Shown here in pieces: positions 27,231 through 38,000 of a DNA stretch of 64,000 nt. The stretch lies in NCBI GenBank assembly GCA_020161145.1, contig JAIUPQ010000001.1:496001-560000 (forward strand), written 5' to 3'. Under the pieces are notes generated by a model. That model searched no databases. It saw nothing but the letters and a program-made list of their open reading frames with translations, and was not told the origin of the DNA. Each line of letters opens with the position of its first letter. The stretch's first letter is position 1. A program made the translations under genes and the position numbers. This DNA is from Pseudomonadota bacterium. Its GTDB lineage: Bacteria; Pseudomonadota; Gammaproteobacteria; Burkholderiales; Burkholderiaceae_C.

Positions 27231-28571
27231 TCAGTTCAGTGTTTTGACCAGCACCTGTGAGCGCCGGTCCCAGTTGTATTTGCGTTTGCGCGCCTCGGGC
27301 AACCACTGGGCATCCACCACGCGAAAGCCGCGCTTGATGAACCAGTGCATGGTGCGCGTGGTCAGCACGAAAATGCTCTCCAGCCCCTTGGCTCGGGCAC
27401 GCTGCTCGACGCGCTTGAGGATGCGCTCGCCATCGCCCTGGCTCTGCACCTGGGGCGAAACGGTCAACGCCGCCATCTCGCCCGTGCGCGCTTCCGGGTA
27501 GGGGTAGAGCGCCGCGCAGCCAAAGATCACGCCGTCGTGCTCGATGACGGTATAGGCGCCAATGTCGCGCTCAATCTCGGTGCGGTCGCGCTTGACCAGC
27601 GTGCCGTCGCGCTCGAAGGGCTCAATCAATTGCAGCACGCCGCCCACATCGTCCACTGTGGCCTCGCGCAGGCTTTCGAGCTTTTCGTCCACCACCATGG
27701 AGCCAATGCCGTCGTGGGTGAAGATCTCCTGCAGCAGCGCGCCATCGGTGGCAAAGGGCAGGATGTGCGAGCGCTCCACGCCGCCCTCGCAGGCCGCCAC
27801 GCAGTGGCGCAGGTAAAAGGCCGGGTCGGTCGGCGGCAAGTCGGCCGGCAGGCCGGCCAGCATGCGCTGCGCATCGGCCAGCGCAATCTCGGTGTCGATG
27901 GGGCTGGCCGGGTCGCTGGCATCCTCGCGCATGCCCGCCGTCTCGGTCAGAAACACCAGCTTGTCGGCCTGCAAGCTCACGGCCACAGCCGTGGCCACGT
28001 CTTCCATCGAGAGGTTGAATGCCTCGCCGGTGGGCGAAAACCCGAACGGCGACAACAGCACCAGCGCGCCGATGTCCATCACCCGGCGGATCATCACCGC
28101 GTCCACGCGCCGCACCAGGCCGCTGGAGAGAAAGTCCACCCCGTCGACGATGCCTACCGGCCGCGCCGTCAGGAAATTGCCCGACACCACACGCACCGTG
28201 GAGTTGGCCATGGGCGTGTTGGGCAGTCCCTGCGAAAACGCCGCCTCGATCTCGAAGCGCAACTGCCCGGCCGCCTCCTGGGCGCAATCCAGCGCCACCG
28301 AATCGGTGATGCGCCGGCCTTGCGCAAACTGCGCCGCATGCCCTTTGGCCAGCAACTGCTCGGTCACCTGGGGCCGAAACCCATGCACCAGCACCAGCCG
28401 CACGCCCATCGCATGCAGGATGGCCAAATCCTGCACGCCGGAATTCAGCCGCCCGGCCGCAATCATCTCGCCCGTCATGCCCACGACAAAAGTCTTGCCC
28501 CGATAGGCATGGATATGCGGCGCCACGGCGCGAAACCAGGGCACAAAGGTGTGGGGGAAGACGAAATCCAT
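27231..28571 (-). CDS. argA: amino-acid N-acetyltransferase (N-acetylglutamate synthase)
   Basis: First enzyme of arginine synthesis, acetylating glutamate. 446 residues: an N-terminal amino-acid-kinase-fold domain (about 1-290; FVVGMTGEMIAAG, LVLVHGFRPQV, LSPFGFSPTGEAFNLS) that serves arginine feedback control in the family, and a C-terminal GNAT domain (about 295-446; YPYPEARTGEMAALTVSPQVQSQGDGERIL). ArgJ at 51551 can also make N-acetylglutamate, so argA here may supply the starting pool only. Confidence 0.93.
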   Translation of the reverse strand: MDFVFPHTFVPWFRAVAPHIHAYRGKTFVVGMTGEMIAAGRLNSGVQDLAILHAMGVRLVLVHGFRPQVTEQLLAKGHAAQFAQGRRITDSVALDCAQEAAGQLRFEIEAAFSQGLPNTPMANSTVRVVSGNFLTARPVGIVDGVDFLSSGLVRRVDAVMIRRVMDIGALVLLSPFGFSPTGEAFNLSMEDVATAVAVSLQADKLVFLTETAGMREDASDPASPIDTEIALADAQRMLAGLPADLPPTDPAFYLRHCVAACEGGVERSHILPFATDGALLQEIFTHDGIGSMVVDEKLESLREATVDDVGGVLQLIEPFERDGTLVKRDRTEIERDIGAYTVIEHDGVIFGCAALYPYPEARTGEMAALTVSPQVQSQGDGERILKRVEQRARAKGLESIFVLTTRTMHWFIKRGFRVVDAQWLPEARKRKYNWDRRSQVLVKTLN

Positions 28572-28660
28572 CAGGCAATCCGGCTAGGGTTGGTGCGCAT
28601 TGTCTCGTGTCGTGTGCGCATCCAGCACGAAGGCCATTGTGTGGCTCACCGCGCCGTGCC

Positions 28661-28890
28661 GGCATGGGGCAGCGGCCGCGCGGCCCGACGACTGGCCCTG
28701 GGCTGCGCCCAGGGTGCCCTCCAGTGCTCGCTGCGGATGCCCCGTCGCCGAACTCCCGCCGCTCGCGGTGCTCGCTCTGGTCAGACAGCGGCGCCGAGTC
28801 AGACCACGAAGCGCGCCTCGTCGGCGCGCGGGCATCCTCCGCTGCGCGCTTCGGCTGCGTCAACGGGCCGCGCGGCCGCTGCCCCATGCC
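28661..28890. repeat. palindromic cassette 1 with 27-bp perfect inverted repeat
   Basis: Bases 28661-28687 and 28864-28890 are perfect reverse complements (27 bp, starting GGCATGGGGCAGCGGCC), 176 bp apart, and similarity continues less exactly outside and inside the arms. The stretch between has no convincing gene. It is part of the 669-bp gap between argA and hrpA. Confidence 0.75.
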
Positions 28891-28950
28891 GACACCGAGT
28901 TGGAGGCATGCCACGGTTGTTGGGTGCGGTGACAGGCCACCCCATCAGCA

Positions 28951-29183
28951 CGCGCCAGCCGGCACCCGGTGGCGGCGACTTTTGGGGCGGCGAGAAGCGC
29001 AGTGTTGACGTCGGCGCGCGCAGCGCGCTTCGTAGACTGACTTGCCGTGGCTGTCCGAGCGGAACGCGCGCCAGCGCGTGCAGCGAGTTCCACGGCACGG
29101 CGTCAACGCGAGCATCACAGCGGAGTCGGCGCGGCAGCGCCGACCGCCCCAGCAGGAGCCACCGCCGGGTGCCGGCTGGCGCG
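28951..29183. repeat. palindromic cassette 2 with 19-bp perfect inverted repeat
   Basis: CGCGCCAGCCGGCACCCGG (28951-28969) has its reverse complement at 29165-29183. Going inward, the arms stay recognisably complementary (for example GTTGACG at 29003-29009 against CGTCAAC at 29101-29107), so the whole 233 bp is an eroded palindrome. It lies 60 bp from cassette 1 and has a similar overall length. Confidence 0.7.
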
Positions 29184-29240
29184 GGCGGTGCGCAGAGCAC
29201 CCCCAACCAACGCAACGCGCATTGCCATAATCCCGCTCCC

Positions 29241-32200
29241 ATGCCTGCCCCCGTGCCGCCGCCGGCGAACCGCGCCGCGAGACCTCCCGCGAACCCCATC
29301 CCGCCCATCACCTTCCCCGATGCGCTGCCCGTTTCGGCGCGTCGTCATGAGATCGAGGCCGCGCTGCGTGCGCACCAGGTGGTCATCGTCAGCGGCGAGA
29401 CCGGCTCGGGCAAGACCACGCAACTGCCCAAGATCGCGCTGGCCCTGGGGCGTGGGCGAGGCAACGGCGGCGGGCTGATAGGCCACACCCAGCCGCGCCG
29501 CATTGCCGCCAGCTCGGTGGCCAAGCGCATTGCCGAGGAGCTGAACTCGCCGCTGGGCGAGGTGGTGGGCTACAAGGTGCGGTTTGGCGACCGGCTGCAG
29601 CGTGGCGCCTCGGTCAAGCTGATGACCGACGGCATCCTTTTGGCCGAGACGCAGAGCGACCCGCTGCTCAAGGCCTACGACACCCTCATCATCGACGAGG
29701 CCCACGAGCGCAGCCTGAACATCGACTTCCTGCTGGGCTACATCCGGCAGATCCTGCCGCGCCGGCCCGATCTCAAGGTCATCGTCACCTCGGCCACCAT
29801 CGACGCCGAGCGGTTCTCGCGCCATTTCATGGGTGCGCCGGTGCTCACCGTCAGCGGCCGCACCTTCCCGGTGGAGCAGCGCTGGCGCCCCTTCGAGGAA
29901 CGCAAGGACGTCGATCAGGCCGACGCTATCGCCGAAGCCGTGGACGAACTCTGGCGCGAGGGCAGCGGTGACATCCTGGTCTTTCTGCCTGGCGAGCGCG
30001 AGATCCGCGAGACGGCCGACCACCTGCGCAAACACCTGGCCCATCATCCGGTGCACCGCACGGCCGACATCTTGCCGCTGTTCGCCCGCCTCTCGGCCAC
30101 CGAGCAGGACCGCGTCTTCAAGACCGGCGGTGGGCGGCGCATCGTGCTGGCCACCAACGTGGCCGAGACCTCGCTGACGGTGCCGGGCATCCGCTACGTG
30201 ATCGACACCGGCCTGGCGCGCGTCAAGCGCTACTCGTGGCGCAACAAGGTCGAGCAGTTGCAGATCGAGTCCATCAGCCAGGCCGCTGCCAACCAGCGCG
30301 CGGGCCGCTGCGGCCGGGTGGCCAACGGCATCTGCATCCGGCTCTACGACGAGGCCGACTTCGCCGGCCGTTCGCGCTTCACCGATCCGGAAATCCTGCG
30401 CTCCTCATTGGCCGGTGTGATCCTGCGCATGAAGGCGCTGCGTCTGGGCGCGGTGGAGGATTTCCCCTTCCTGGAAGCGCCGCCCGGCAAAGCCATTGCT
30501 GACGGCTACGCGCTGCTGAGCGAGCTGGGCGCGGTGGACGACGCCAACGAGCTGACCGCCATTGGCCGCGAACTGGCTCACCTGCCGCTGGATCCGCGCG
30601 TGGGCCGCATGATTCTGGAGGCGCGCGAGCGCCACGCGCTCAGCGAGGTGCTGATCATCGCCGCCGCGCTGAGCGTGCAGGATGTGCGCGAGCGCCCGCT
30701 GGAGGCCCAGGCCGCCGCCGACGCCAAGCACAAGCCCTTTGACGACGAGCGCTCCGAGTTCACCGGCACCCTCAAGCTGTGGGACTGGATCGAGGCGGGC
30801 AGGGGCACCCACGGTGGCACCGGACACGACACGCACAAGCTCTCCAACCGCCAGCAGGAGCAGCGGCTGCGCGAGCAGTTCATCAGCCCTCGGCGCGTGC
30901 GCGAGTGGCGCGACATCCACTCGCAGCTGCACACCGTGGTGGCCGAGCACGGCTGGCGCCTCAACGACGCGCCGGCCAGCTACGAGCAGTTGCACATGGC
31001 CATGCTGGCCGGCCTGCTGGGCAACATCGGCGTCAAGAGCGACGAGCAGGACTGGTACCTGGGCGCGCGCGGCATCAAGTTCTGGCGCCACCCTGGCGCC
31101 CACCTGTCCAAGAAGCCCGCGCGCTGGCTGGTGGCCGCCGAACTGGTGGACACCACGCGCCTCTTTGGCCGTGGCCTGGCCGCCATCGACCCCGCCTGGC
31201 TGGAGCCGCTGGCCGGCCATCTGCTGAAAAAACAGTTGCTGGAGCCGCACTGGGAGAAAAAGGCCGCGCAGGTGGTGGCGCTGGAGCGCGCCACGCTCTA
31301 TGGCCTGGTCATCTACAACCAGCGGCGCGTGGACTATGGCCGCGTGGACGCCGCCGCCGCGCGCGAGATTTTCATCCGCGAGGCGCTGGTCGAAGGGCAG
31401 TGGGAGACGCGCCTGCCGTTTCTGGCCCACAACCGCCGCATGGTGGCCCAGGTGGAAGAGCTGGAGCACAAATCACGCCGGCAAGACGTGCTGGTGGACG
31501 ACGAACTGGTCTACGCCTACTACGACGCCCATCTGCCGGCCGAAGTTCACAGCGGCAGCACCTTGGAGCGCTGGTACCGCCAGGCCAGCAAAGGCAGCCC
31601 CAAGCTGCTGCACCTCTCGCGCGACGAGCTCATGCGCCACGAGGCCGCCGGCATCACCACCGACGCCTTCCCGCGCACCGTGCGCCTGGGCGGCGTGGAC
31701 TGTGCCGCCAGCTACCTGCACCAGCCCGGCGACGTGCGCGACGGCCTGACCGTCAGCGTGCCCATCTATGCGCTCAACCAGGTCAGCGAGGCGCGCTGCG
31801 AATGGCTGGTGCCGGGCATGCTGGAGGCCAAGGTGCTGGCCCTCATCAAAAGCCTGCCGCAGCGCCCGCGCAGCCGGCTGGTGCCGCTGCCGGCCTGGGC
31901 CGCCGAGTGGTGTGCGCTGGTGCCCTTCGGCGAGGGCGCGCTGATGGATGCGCTGCTGGCGGGCGTGCGCGAGGCCACGCAGTTGGCCGTGCAGCGGGCC
32001 GACTTCAAGCTCGAACAGGTGCCGCCCCACCTCTTCATGAACCTGCGCGTGGTGGACGAGCATGGCCGCCAACTGGGCATGGGCCGCCAGCTCGCGGCGC
32101 TCAAGGCCGAGTGGGGTGCCCAGGCGCGCGGGGCCTTCCAGGCGCTGGCCGCGCTCAAGGTTCAGGCCGTGGCCGCGCCGTTGCCGCCGCCCACGGCTGC

Positions 32201-33095
32201 CCTGACGACCCAGCCCGCTCCGCCGGCCGTCCCCGCGCCCCAGGCCAGCGAGCGCCTCACCGCCTGGACGTTTGGCGAGCTGCCCGAGTTGATGGAAATC
32301 CGCAAGGGCAGCCAGACGCTGATTGGCTTTCCGGCGCTGATCGACGCGGGCAGCCACGTGGAGCTGGCGGTGTTCGACGACCCCGCCGTGGCCGCCGCCA
32401 AACACCTGGCGGGCCTGACGCGGCTGGTGGCGCTGCAGCTCAAAGAGCCACTCAAGTACCTGGAAAAGAACATTCCCGACCTGACCCGCATGGCCGTGGC
32501 CTATATGCCGCTGGGCACGGCCGAGGAGCTGCGCGAGCAGATCGTCCAGGTGGCGCTGGCGCGCGCTTTTGTGCAGGCTCCGCTGCCCACCGACGCGGCC
32601 GGTTTTGCGCGCCGGCTGGAAGAAGGCCGTCCGCGCCTCAACCTGATTGCGCAAGAGGTGGCCCGCAGCGTGGGCACGGTGCTGGCCGACTACGCCGCCG
32701 CGCTGCGCAAGCTGCGCGACGCCCGTGCGCCCAAGGAGGTGGAGCAGGACGTGACGGCCCAACTCGAGCGCCTGATGACCAAGCGCTTCGTGCAGGCCAC
32801 GCCGTACGCGCAGCTGCAGCACCTGCCGCGCTACCTGAAGGCCGTGGTTGCGCGGCTGGACAAGCTGCGCACCGACCCCGAGCGCGATGCGCGGCTGCTG
32901 GCCGAGCTGCGCCCGCTGGAGCAGCGCTGGCTGCGCCGCGTGGCCGAGCGCAAGGGCGCGGCCGATGCGCGGCTCGATGAATTCCGCTGGCAGCTCGAAG
33001 AGCTGCGCGTCAGCCTCTTTGCGCAAGAGCTGCGCACGCCGCAGCCCGTCAGCGTCAAGCGGCTGGAGAAGGTCTGGGCGCAGATCACCCAGTAA
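29241..33095 (+). CDS. hrpA: ATP-dependent RNA helicase HrpA
   Basis: DEAH-box RNA helicase of 1284 residues, normal for HrpA. Motifs in order: SGETGSGKTTQLP (I), TQPRRIAA (Ia), IIDEAHERS (II), TSATIDAERF (III), FLPGEREIR (IV), ATNVAETSLTVPGI (V), QRAGRCGR (VI), followed by the HA2/OB domains and the long DUF3418 C-terminal region. The ATG at 29241 is chosen because it begins the family-like Pro-rich lead-in; the frame stays open upstream through the palindromic repeats but that part has no gene-like content. HrpA enzymes are linked to mRNA processing and ribosome rescue. Confidence 0.93.
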   Translation: MPAPVPPPANRAARPPANPIPPITFPDALPVSARRHEIEAALRAHQVVIVSGETGSGKTTQLPKIALALGRGRGNGGGLIGHTQPRRIAASSVAKRIAEELNSPLGEVVGYKVRFGDRLQRGASVKLMTDGILLAETQSDPLLKAYDTLIIDEAHERSLNIDFLLGYIRQILPRRPDLKVIVTSATIDAERFSRHFMGAPVLTVSGRTFPVEQRWRPFEERKDVDQADAIAEAVDELWREGSGDILVFLPGEREIRETADHLRKHLAHHPVHRTADILPLFARLSATEQDRVFKTGGGRRIVLATNVAETSLTVPGIRYVIDTGLARVKRYSWRNKVEQLQIESISQAAANQRAGRCGRVANGICIRLYDEADFAGRSRFTDPEILRSSLAGVILRMKALRLGAVEDFPFLEAPPGKAIADGYALLSELGAVDDANELTAIGRELAHLPLDPRVGRMILEARERHALSEVLIIAAALSVQDVRERPLEAQAAADAKHKPFDDERSEFTGTLKLWDWIEAGRGTHGGTGHDTHKLSNRQQEQRLREQFISPRRVREWRDIHSQLHTVVAEHGWRLNDAPASYEQLHMAMLAGLLGNIGVKSDEQDWYLGARGIKFWRHPGAHLSKKPARWLVAAELVDTTRLFGRGLAAIDPAWLEPLAGHLLKKQLLEPHWEKKAAQVVALERATLYGLVIYNQRRVDYGRVDAAAAREIFIREALVEGQWETRLPFLAHNRRMVAQVEELEHKSRRQDVLVDDELVYAYYDAHLPAEVHSGSTLERWYRQASKGSPKLLHLSRDELMRHEAAGITTDAFPRTVRLGGVDCAASYLHQPGDVRDGLTVSVPIYALNQVSEARCEWLVPGMLEAKVLALIKSLPQRPRSRLVPLPAWAAEWCALVPFGEGALMDALLAGVREATQLAVQRADFKLEQVPPHLFMNLRVVDEHGRQLGMGRQLAALKAEWGAQARGAFQALAALKVQAVAAPLPPPTAALTTQPAPPAVPAPQASERLTAWTFGELPELMEIRKGSQTLIGFPALIDAGSHVELAVFDDPAVAAAKHLAGLTRLVALQLKEPLKYLEKNIPDLTRMAVAYMPLGTAEELREQIVQVALARAFVQAPLPTDAAGFARRLEEGRPRLNLIAQEVARSVGTVLADYAAALRKLRDARAPKEVEQDVTAQLERLMTKRFVQATPYAQLQHLPRYLKAVVARLDKLRTDPERDARLLAELRPLEQRWLRRVAERKGAADARLDEFRWQLEELRVSLFAQELRTPQPVSVKRLEKVWAQITQ

Positions 33096-33113
33096 GCCCC
33101 GGTGGGGCGGGGC

Positions 33114-33827
33114 CTACGGCCTGAGCACCGCCAGCGCGCCGTCCATGCCGCCCTGGGCAATCGCAATTTGCGCCTGGGCCGCCACGGCGGGCTTGGCGTG
33201 AAAGGCGATGGACAGGCCCACGGCCTGCATCATGGGCAAGTCGTTGGCGCCGTCGCCCACCGCCAGCGCCTGCGCCGGTGAGATGCCCAGCAGGCTGCAC
33301 ACCTCCAGCACGGTGCGGCGCTTTTCGGCCCCATCGACGACCTCGCCCCAGCTTTGCGGCACGAGGCGGCCGCTGAGACGGCCATCGACGACCTCCAACT
33401 GGTTGCCACGCGCAAAGTCCAGCCCCAGCCGCTGGCGCAGCCGCTCGGTGAAAAAGGTGAAACCGCCCGAGACCAGCAGCGTCTTGAGGCCGGCCGCACG
33501 GCAAGCGGCGATGAAGGTCTCCACGCCCGGATTGAGGCGCAGGCGCTGGTCGTACAGCTGATGCAACGCCGCCTCGGGCACGCCGGCCAGCAGGGCGAGG
33601 CGCTGGCGCAGCGAGGTGGCGTAGTCGGCGATCTCGCCACGCATGGCCGCCTCGGTGATGGCGGCCACCTCGGCCTTGCGGCCGACGGCGGCGGCGATTT
33701 CGTCCACGCATTCCATGTCGATCAGCGTGGAGTCCATGTCGAATGCGGCCAGCCGGAAGTCGGCCAGCCGCCACGGGCCGCCGCGCACGGTCAGGCCGGC
33801 AGGCGGGGGGGCAAAAGCGTCGGTCAT
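33114..33827 (-). CDS. serB: phosphoserine phosphatase
   Basis: HAD-superfamily phosphatase of 237 residues, last step of serine synthesis. Nucleophile motif FDMDSTLIDMECVDEIA, motif II SGGFTFFTERL, motif III Lys and the acidic pair GDGANDLPMMQ are intact. It lacks the N-terminal ACT extension of E. coli SerB, giving the shorter form. Convergent with hrpA; 13 bp after the chemoreceptor gene in the opposite order of transcription (its start is downstream of that gene's stop). Confidence 0.92.
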   Translation of the reverse strand: MTDAFAPPPAGLTVRGGPWRLADFRLAAFDMDSTLIDMECVDEIAAAVGRKAEVAAITEAAMRGEIADYATSLRQRLALLAGVPEAALHQLYDQRLRLNPGVETFIAACRAAGLKTLLVSGGFTFFTERLRQRLGLDFARGNQLEVVDGRLSGRLVPQSWGEVVDGAEKRRTVLEVCSLLGISPAQALAVGDGANDLPMMQAVGLSIAFHAKPAVAAQAQIAIAQGGMDGALAVLRP

Positions 33828-33840
33828 GCCCCCATTGTCC

Positions 33841-34941
33841 TCACGCCGAGATCTTGAACTTGTCCATGTTCTGCGTCAGGTGAACGGACTGGCCTAGCAG
33901 CGATTGCGCGGCGGCCGCCATTTCCTCGACCAGTGCCGCGTTTTGCTGCGTCACGTTGTCGATCTGGGCGATGGCCTCATGGGCTTCCCTGATGCCGGCG
34001 CTTTGTGTGGAGCCTGAGGCCGCCATCTCGGACACCAGCGCGGCCACGCGGGCCACGCGGGCGAGCAGGTCCTGCATGGTCTGACCTGCCTGGCCGACCA
34101 GGGTGCTGCCAGCGTCCACTTTTTCGGTGGAGTGCTCGATCAGGCCTTTGATTTCGCGCGCGGCGGTGGCGCTGCGCTGGGCCAGGCCACGCACCTCGGC
34201 GGCCACCACGGCAAAGCCGCGCCCTTGCTCGCCCGCACGGGCGGCCTCCACGGCGGCGTTCAGCGCCAGGATGTTGGTCTGGAAGGCGATGCCGTCGATC
34301 ACGCCGATGATCTCGTTGATGCGGCGGGCGCTCAGGGCGATGTCCTGCATGCGTGCCACCACCTCCTCCATGATGTGCCCGCCGCGGGCGGCCACGTCGC
34401 GCGCTTCGGCCATCTCCTGGCTGGCGTCGGTGGCGCTGGCCGCATGGCGGCACACGGTTTCGGCCAGCAGGTTCATGGTGCTGCTGGTCTCCTCCAGCGC
34501 GGCGGCCTGGCTTTCGGTGCGCCGCGACAAGTCGTCGTTGCTGCGGGCAATTTCGTCGGATGTGGCGTTCACCACGTTGACCGACTCGCGCACGCCGATC
34601 ACCGTCTCGCGCAACCTGTTGCGCATGGCGTCGAGCTCGTGCCGGATCCACGACAGCTCGTCTCGGCCCCGCGAGTCGATCGTGGTGTCGAGGTCGCCCT
34701 TGGCAATGCGCATCACCGCGCGGGCGGTGTCCTCCACGGGCTCTTTGATGCTGGCGCGCATCAGCCAACCCATGATCAGGCCGATGCAGCCTACGGCGGC
34801 GCCCATCAGGGCCAGCTCCCACTCGGGCAGTTCCAGCCAGGCGCTGGCGGCCAGCACCAGACAGGCCACGGACAGGGCGCTATAGCCGTAGGTCACGCGG
34901 TCGGCCAGGCTGATGCGGCGAAGAAACTCAGTGGTTGCCAT
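33841..34941 (-). CDS. methyl-accepting chemotaxis protein
   Basis: Receptor of 366 residues that signals to CheA. Two adjacent membrane segments (about residues 18-36 and 42-62) with almost no periplasmic loop, then a HAMP-like region ([28 protein letters not shown]) and the signalling hairpin tip [37 protein letters not shown] with flanking methylation helices. Lacking a periplasmic sensor domain, it probably senses membrane state or an internal cue. No C-terminal CheR-binding pentapeptide is seen. Confidence 0.92.
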   Translation of the reverse strand: MATTEFLRRISLADRVTYGYSALSVACLVLAASAWLELPEWELALMGAAVGCIGLIMGWLMRASIKEPVEDTARAVMRIAKGDLDTTIDSRGRDELSWIRHELDAMRNRLRETVIGVRESVNVVNATSDEIARSNDDLSRRTESQAAALEETSSTMNLLAETVCRHAASATDASQEMAEARDVAARGGHIMEEVVARMQDIALSARRINEIIGVIDGIAFQTNILALNAAVEAARAGEQGRGFAVVAAEVRGLAQRSATAAREIKGLIEHSTEKVDAGSTLVGQAGQTMQDLLARVARVAALVSEMAASGSTQSAGIREAHEAIAQIDNVTQQNAALVEEMAAAAQSLLGQSVHLTQNMDKFKISA

Positions 34942-35048
34942 GGTTCAGTTGGGGTGTTGTTTTGGAGCCGTGATGATCGGCACCCGCCGCCCGCGCGTTG
35001 TCGCAAACACGGTGGGCAAATTGCCCCTTATCTATGCGTGGGTTATGG

Positions 35049-38000
35049 TTATTTGAGTGCCCGCAGCACGTCGCGCACGTACTGCGCGCGCTCATGGGGC
35101 TGGGCAATGGCGCGGTCGATGCGCAGCCGCTCGTTGCCGGCCAGCTTGATGGCCCGGTTCTTCTGCACCAGCTCGATGATGCGCATGGGCTCGATGGGTG
35201 GGTTGGGCCGGAAGTGGATGTTCATCACCTGCGCGCCGGCGTCGATCTTGGTCACGCCATAAGGCTTGGCGGCGATGCGCAGCCGGTGCACGTCGAACAG
35301 CGCTTCGCCCTGCGGCGGCAGCTTGCCGAAGCGGTCGGTGATTTCTTCGAGCAGCGCGGTGAGCTGGTCGGCCGTGGTGGCGCTGGCCAGCCGCTTGTAC
35401 AGCGCCAGGCGCACCTGCACGTCGCCGCAGTAGGCGGTGGGCAGCAGGGCCGGTGTGTGCAGGTTGACCTCGGTGGCGCCGCCGCCGAACACCGGGCTGG
35501 ACGGGCCCAGCAGGTCGGGCTCCTCGCCGTTCTTGAGCGCGCGCACGGCCTCGGCCAGCATGTCGTTGTAGAGCTGGAAGCCCACTTCCATCATGTTGCC
35601 GCTCTGGCTCTCGCCCAGCACCTCGCCGGCGCCGCGGATTTCCAGATCGTGCATGGCCAGGTAGAAGCCCGAGCCCAGTTCTTCCATCTCCTGAATGGCC
35701 TGCAGGCGCTGGCCGGCGGCCTTGGGCAGGCCTTCCACGTCAGGCACCAGCAGGTAGGCGTAGGCCTGGTGGTGGCTGCGGCCCACGCGGCCGCGCAACT
35801 GGTGCAGTTGCGCCAGGCCGAACTTGTCGGCCCGGGTGATGACGATGGTGTTGGCCGTGGGCACGTCGATGCCGGTCTCGATGATGGTGGAGCACAGCAG
35901 CAGGTTGTGGCGCTGGGCGGTGAAGTCGCGCATCACCCGCTCCAGCTCCCGCTCGGGCATCTGGCCGTGGGCCACGGCGATGCGGGCCTCGGGCAGCAGC
36001 TCCTCCAGCTGCGCGCGGCGGTTTTCTATCGTCTCGACCTCGTTGTGCAGCACATAGACCTGGCCGCCGCGCTTGAGCTCGCGCAGCACCGCCTCGCGGA
36101 TGATGCCTTTGCTCTCCGAGCGCACCAGCGTCTTGATGGCCAGCCGGCGCTGCGGCGCGGTGGCGATGACCGAGAGGTCGCGCAAGCCCTCCAGCGCCAT
36201 GCCCAGCGTGCGCGGGATGGGCGTGGCGGTCAGCGTCAGCACGTCCACGTTGGCGCGCATGGCCTTGATGGCCTCTTTGTGGCGCACGCCGAAGCGGTGT
36301 TCCTCGTCGATGACGAGCAGGCCCAGGCGCTTGAAGCGCACGTCCTTGGACAGCAGCTTGTGGGTGCCCACGACGATGTCCACCGTGCCGGCCTCGATGC
36401 CGGCCAGCGCCTCCTTGACCTCTTTGGCGGTGCGAAAACGGCTGAGCTCGGCCACCTTGACCGGCCACTTGCCAAAGCGGTCGGCCAGCGTCTGGTAGTG
36501 CTGCTCGGCCAGCAGCGTGGTGGGCGCCAGCAGCGCCACCTGTTTGCCGGCGTGCACGGCGACGAAGGCGGCGCGCAGCGCGACCTCGGTCTTGCCAAAG
36601 CCCACGTCGCCGCAGACCAGCCGGTCCATGGGCTGGGGCGAGATCATGTCCTGGATGACGGCGTGGATGGCGGCGCGCTGGTCGGCAGTTTCCTCAAATC
36701 CGAAGCTGGCGGCGAAGGCCTCGTAGTCGTGGGCCGAGAAGCGGTGGGCCATGCCTTGCTGGGCGGCGCGGCGGGCGTAGAGGTCCAGCAGCTCGGCGGC
36801 GGCATCGCGCACCTGCTCGGCGGCCTTGCGCCGGGCCTTGTCCCATTGCGTGCTGCCCAGCTTGTGCAGCGGGGCCTCCTCGGCGCTGACGCCGGTGTAG
36901 CGGCTGATCAGGTGCAACTGCGAGACGGGCACGTAGAGCGTGGCCTTGTCGGCGTACTCCAGGTGCAGGAACTCTGAGGGCTCCTCGCCTGGCGCGCCCA
37001 GCGACAGGTTCACCAGCCCCTGGTAGCGGCCGATGCCGTGGGCGGCGTGCACCACCGGGTCGCCTACCTTGAGCTCCGAGAGGTCTTTGATCAGCGCATC
37101 GACGCTGCTGGTCTGCTCTTGCTTGCGGCGGCGGCGCACGCCGGGGCTGGCGGCAAAAAGCTCGGTCTCGGTGATGAACTGCACCGCAATGCCGGCCGCC
37201 GGCTCGTGCCAGAAAAAGCCCGCCGCCAGCGGCGCGGCGGCCATGGCCACGCGCTGCTCACCGGCCAGGAAATCCTGCACCGAGGCCACGCTGGGCACGG
37301 CGATGCCATGGTCGCCCAGCAGCTCCAGCAGGCTCTCGCGGCGGCCCTCGCTCTCGGCCACCAGCAGCACGCGGTGCGGGGTGGCGGCCAGGTGGCGCTC
37401 CAGCGCGGCCAGCGGCTCGGTGGCGCCGCGCTCGGCGGCCACGGCGGGCAGCGGGCGCGCCCAGTCCAGCTCGCCGCCGCCGCGCAAGGCCAGCTGGGCG
37501 TGCGTGCCCACGCGGGTGAAGAACTCGGGCGGGGTGAGGAACAAGGCCTCGGGCGGCAACACGGGGCGCTCGGGGTCGTGCTGGGCCAGTTTGTGGCGCT
37601 CGCGGGTGTCGGCGGCAAAGCGCTGCAAGGCCTCGTCCACCTCGCCATGCAGCACCACGCGCGCCTCGGGGCCGGTGTAGTCCAGCAGGCTGGCGGTCTC
37701 GTCAAAGAACAGCGGCAGGTAGTACTCGATGCCGCCGGCCACCACGCCTTGCGCCATGTCTTTGTAGAGCCGCGACTTGGTGGGGTCGCCCTCGAAGCGC
37801 TCGCGCCAGCGCTGGCGGAAGGCCGTGCGCGCCGCGTCGTCCAGCGGGAACTCGCGCCCCGGCAGCAGCCGCACCTCGGGCACCGGGTAGAGGCTGCGCT
37901 GGGTGTCGGGATCGAAGGTGCGGATGGAGTCGATCTCGGCGTCAAACAAGTCCAGCCGCAAGGGCAGGGTGGCGCCCATGGGGAAGAGGTCGATCAGACC

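Noticed and set aside
28584..29311. Several overlapping open frames in the argA-hrpA gap on both strands
   Set aside because: They follow the palindromic repeats, are Arg/Ala/Pro-rich, conflict with one another and lack ribosome sites or domains.
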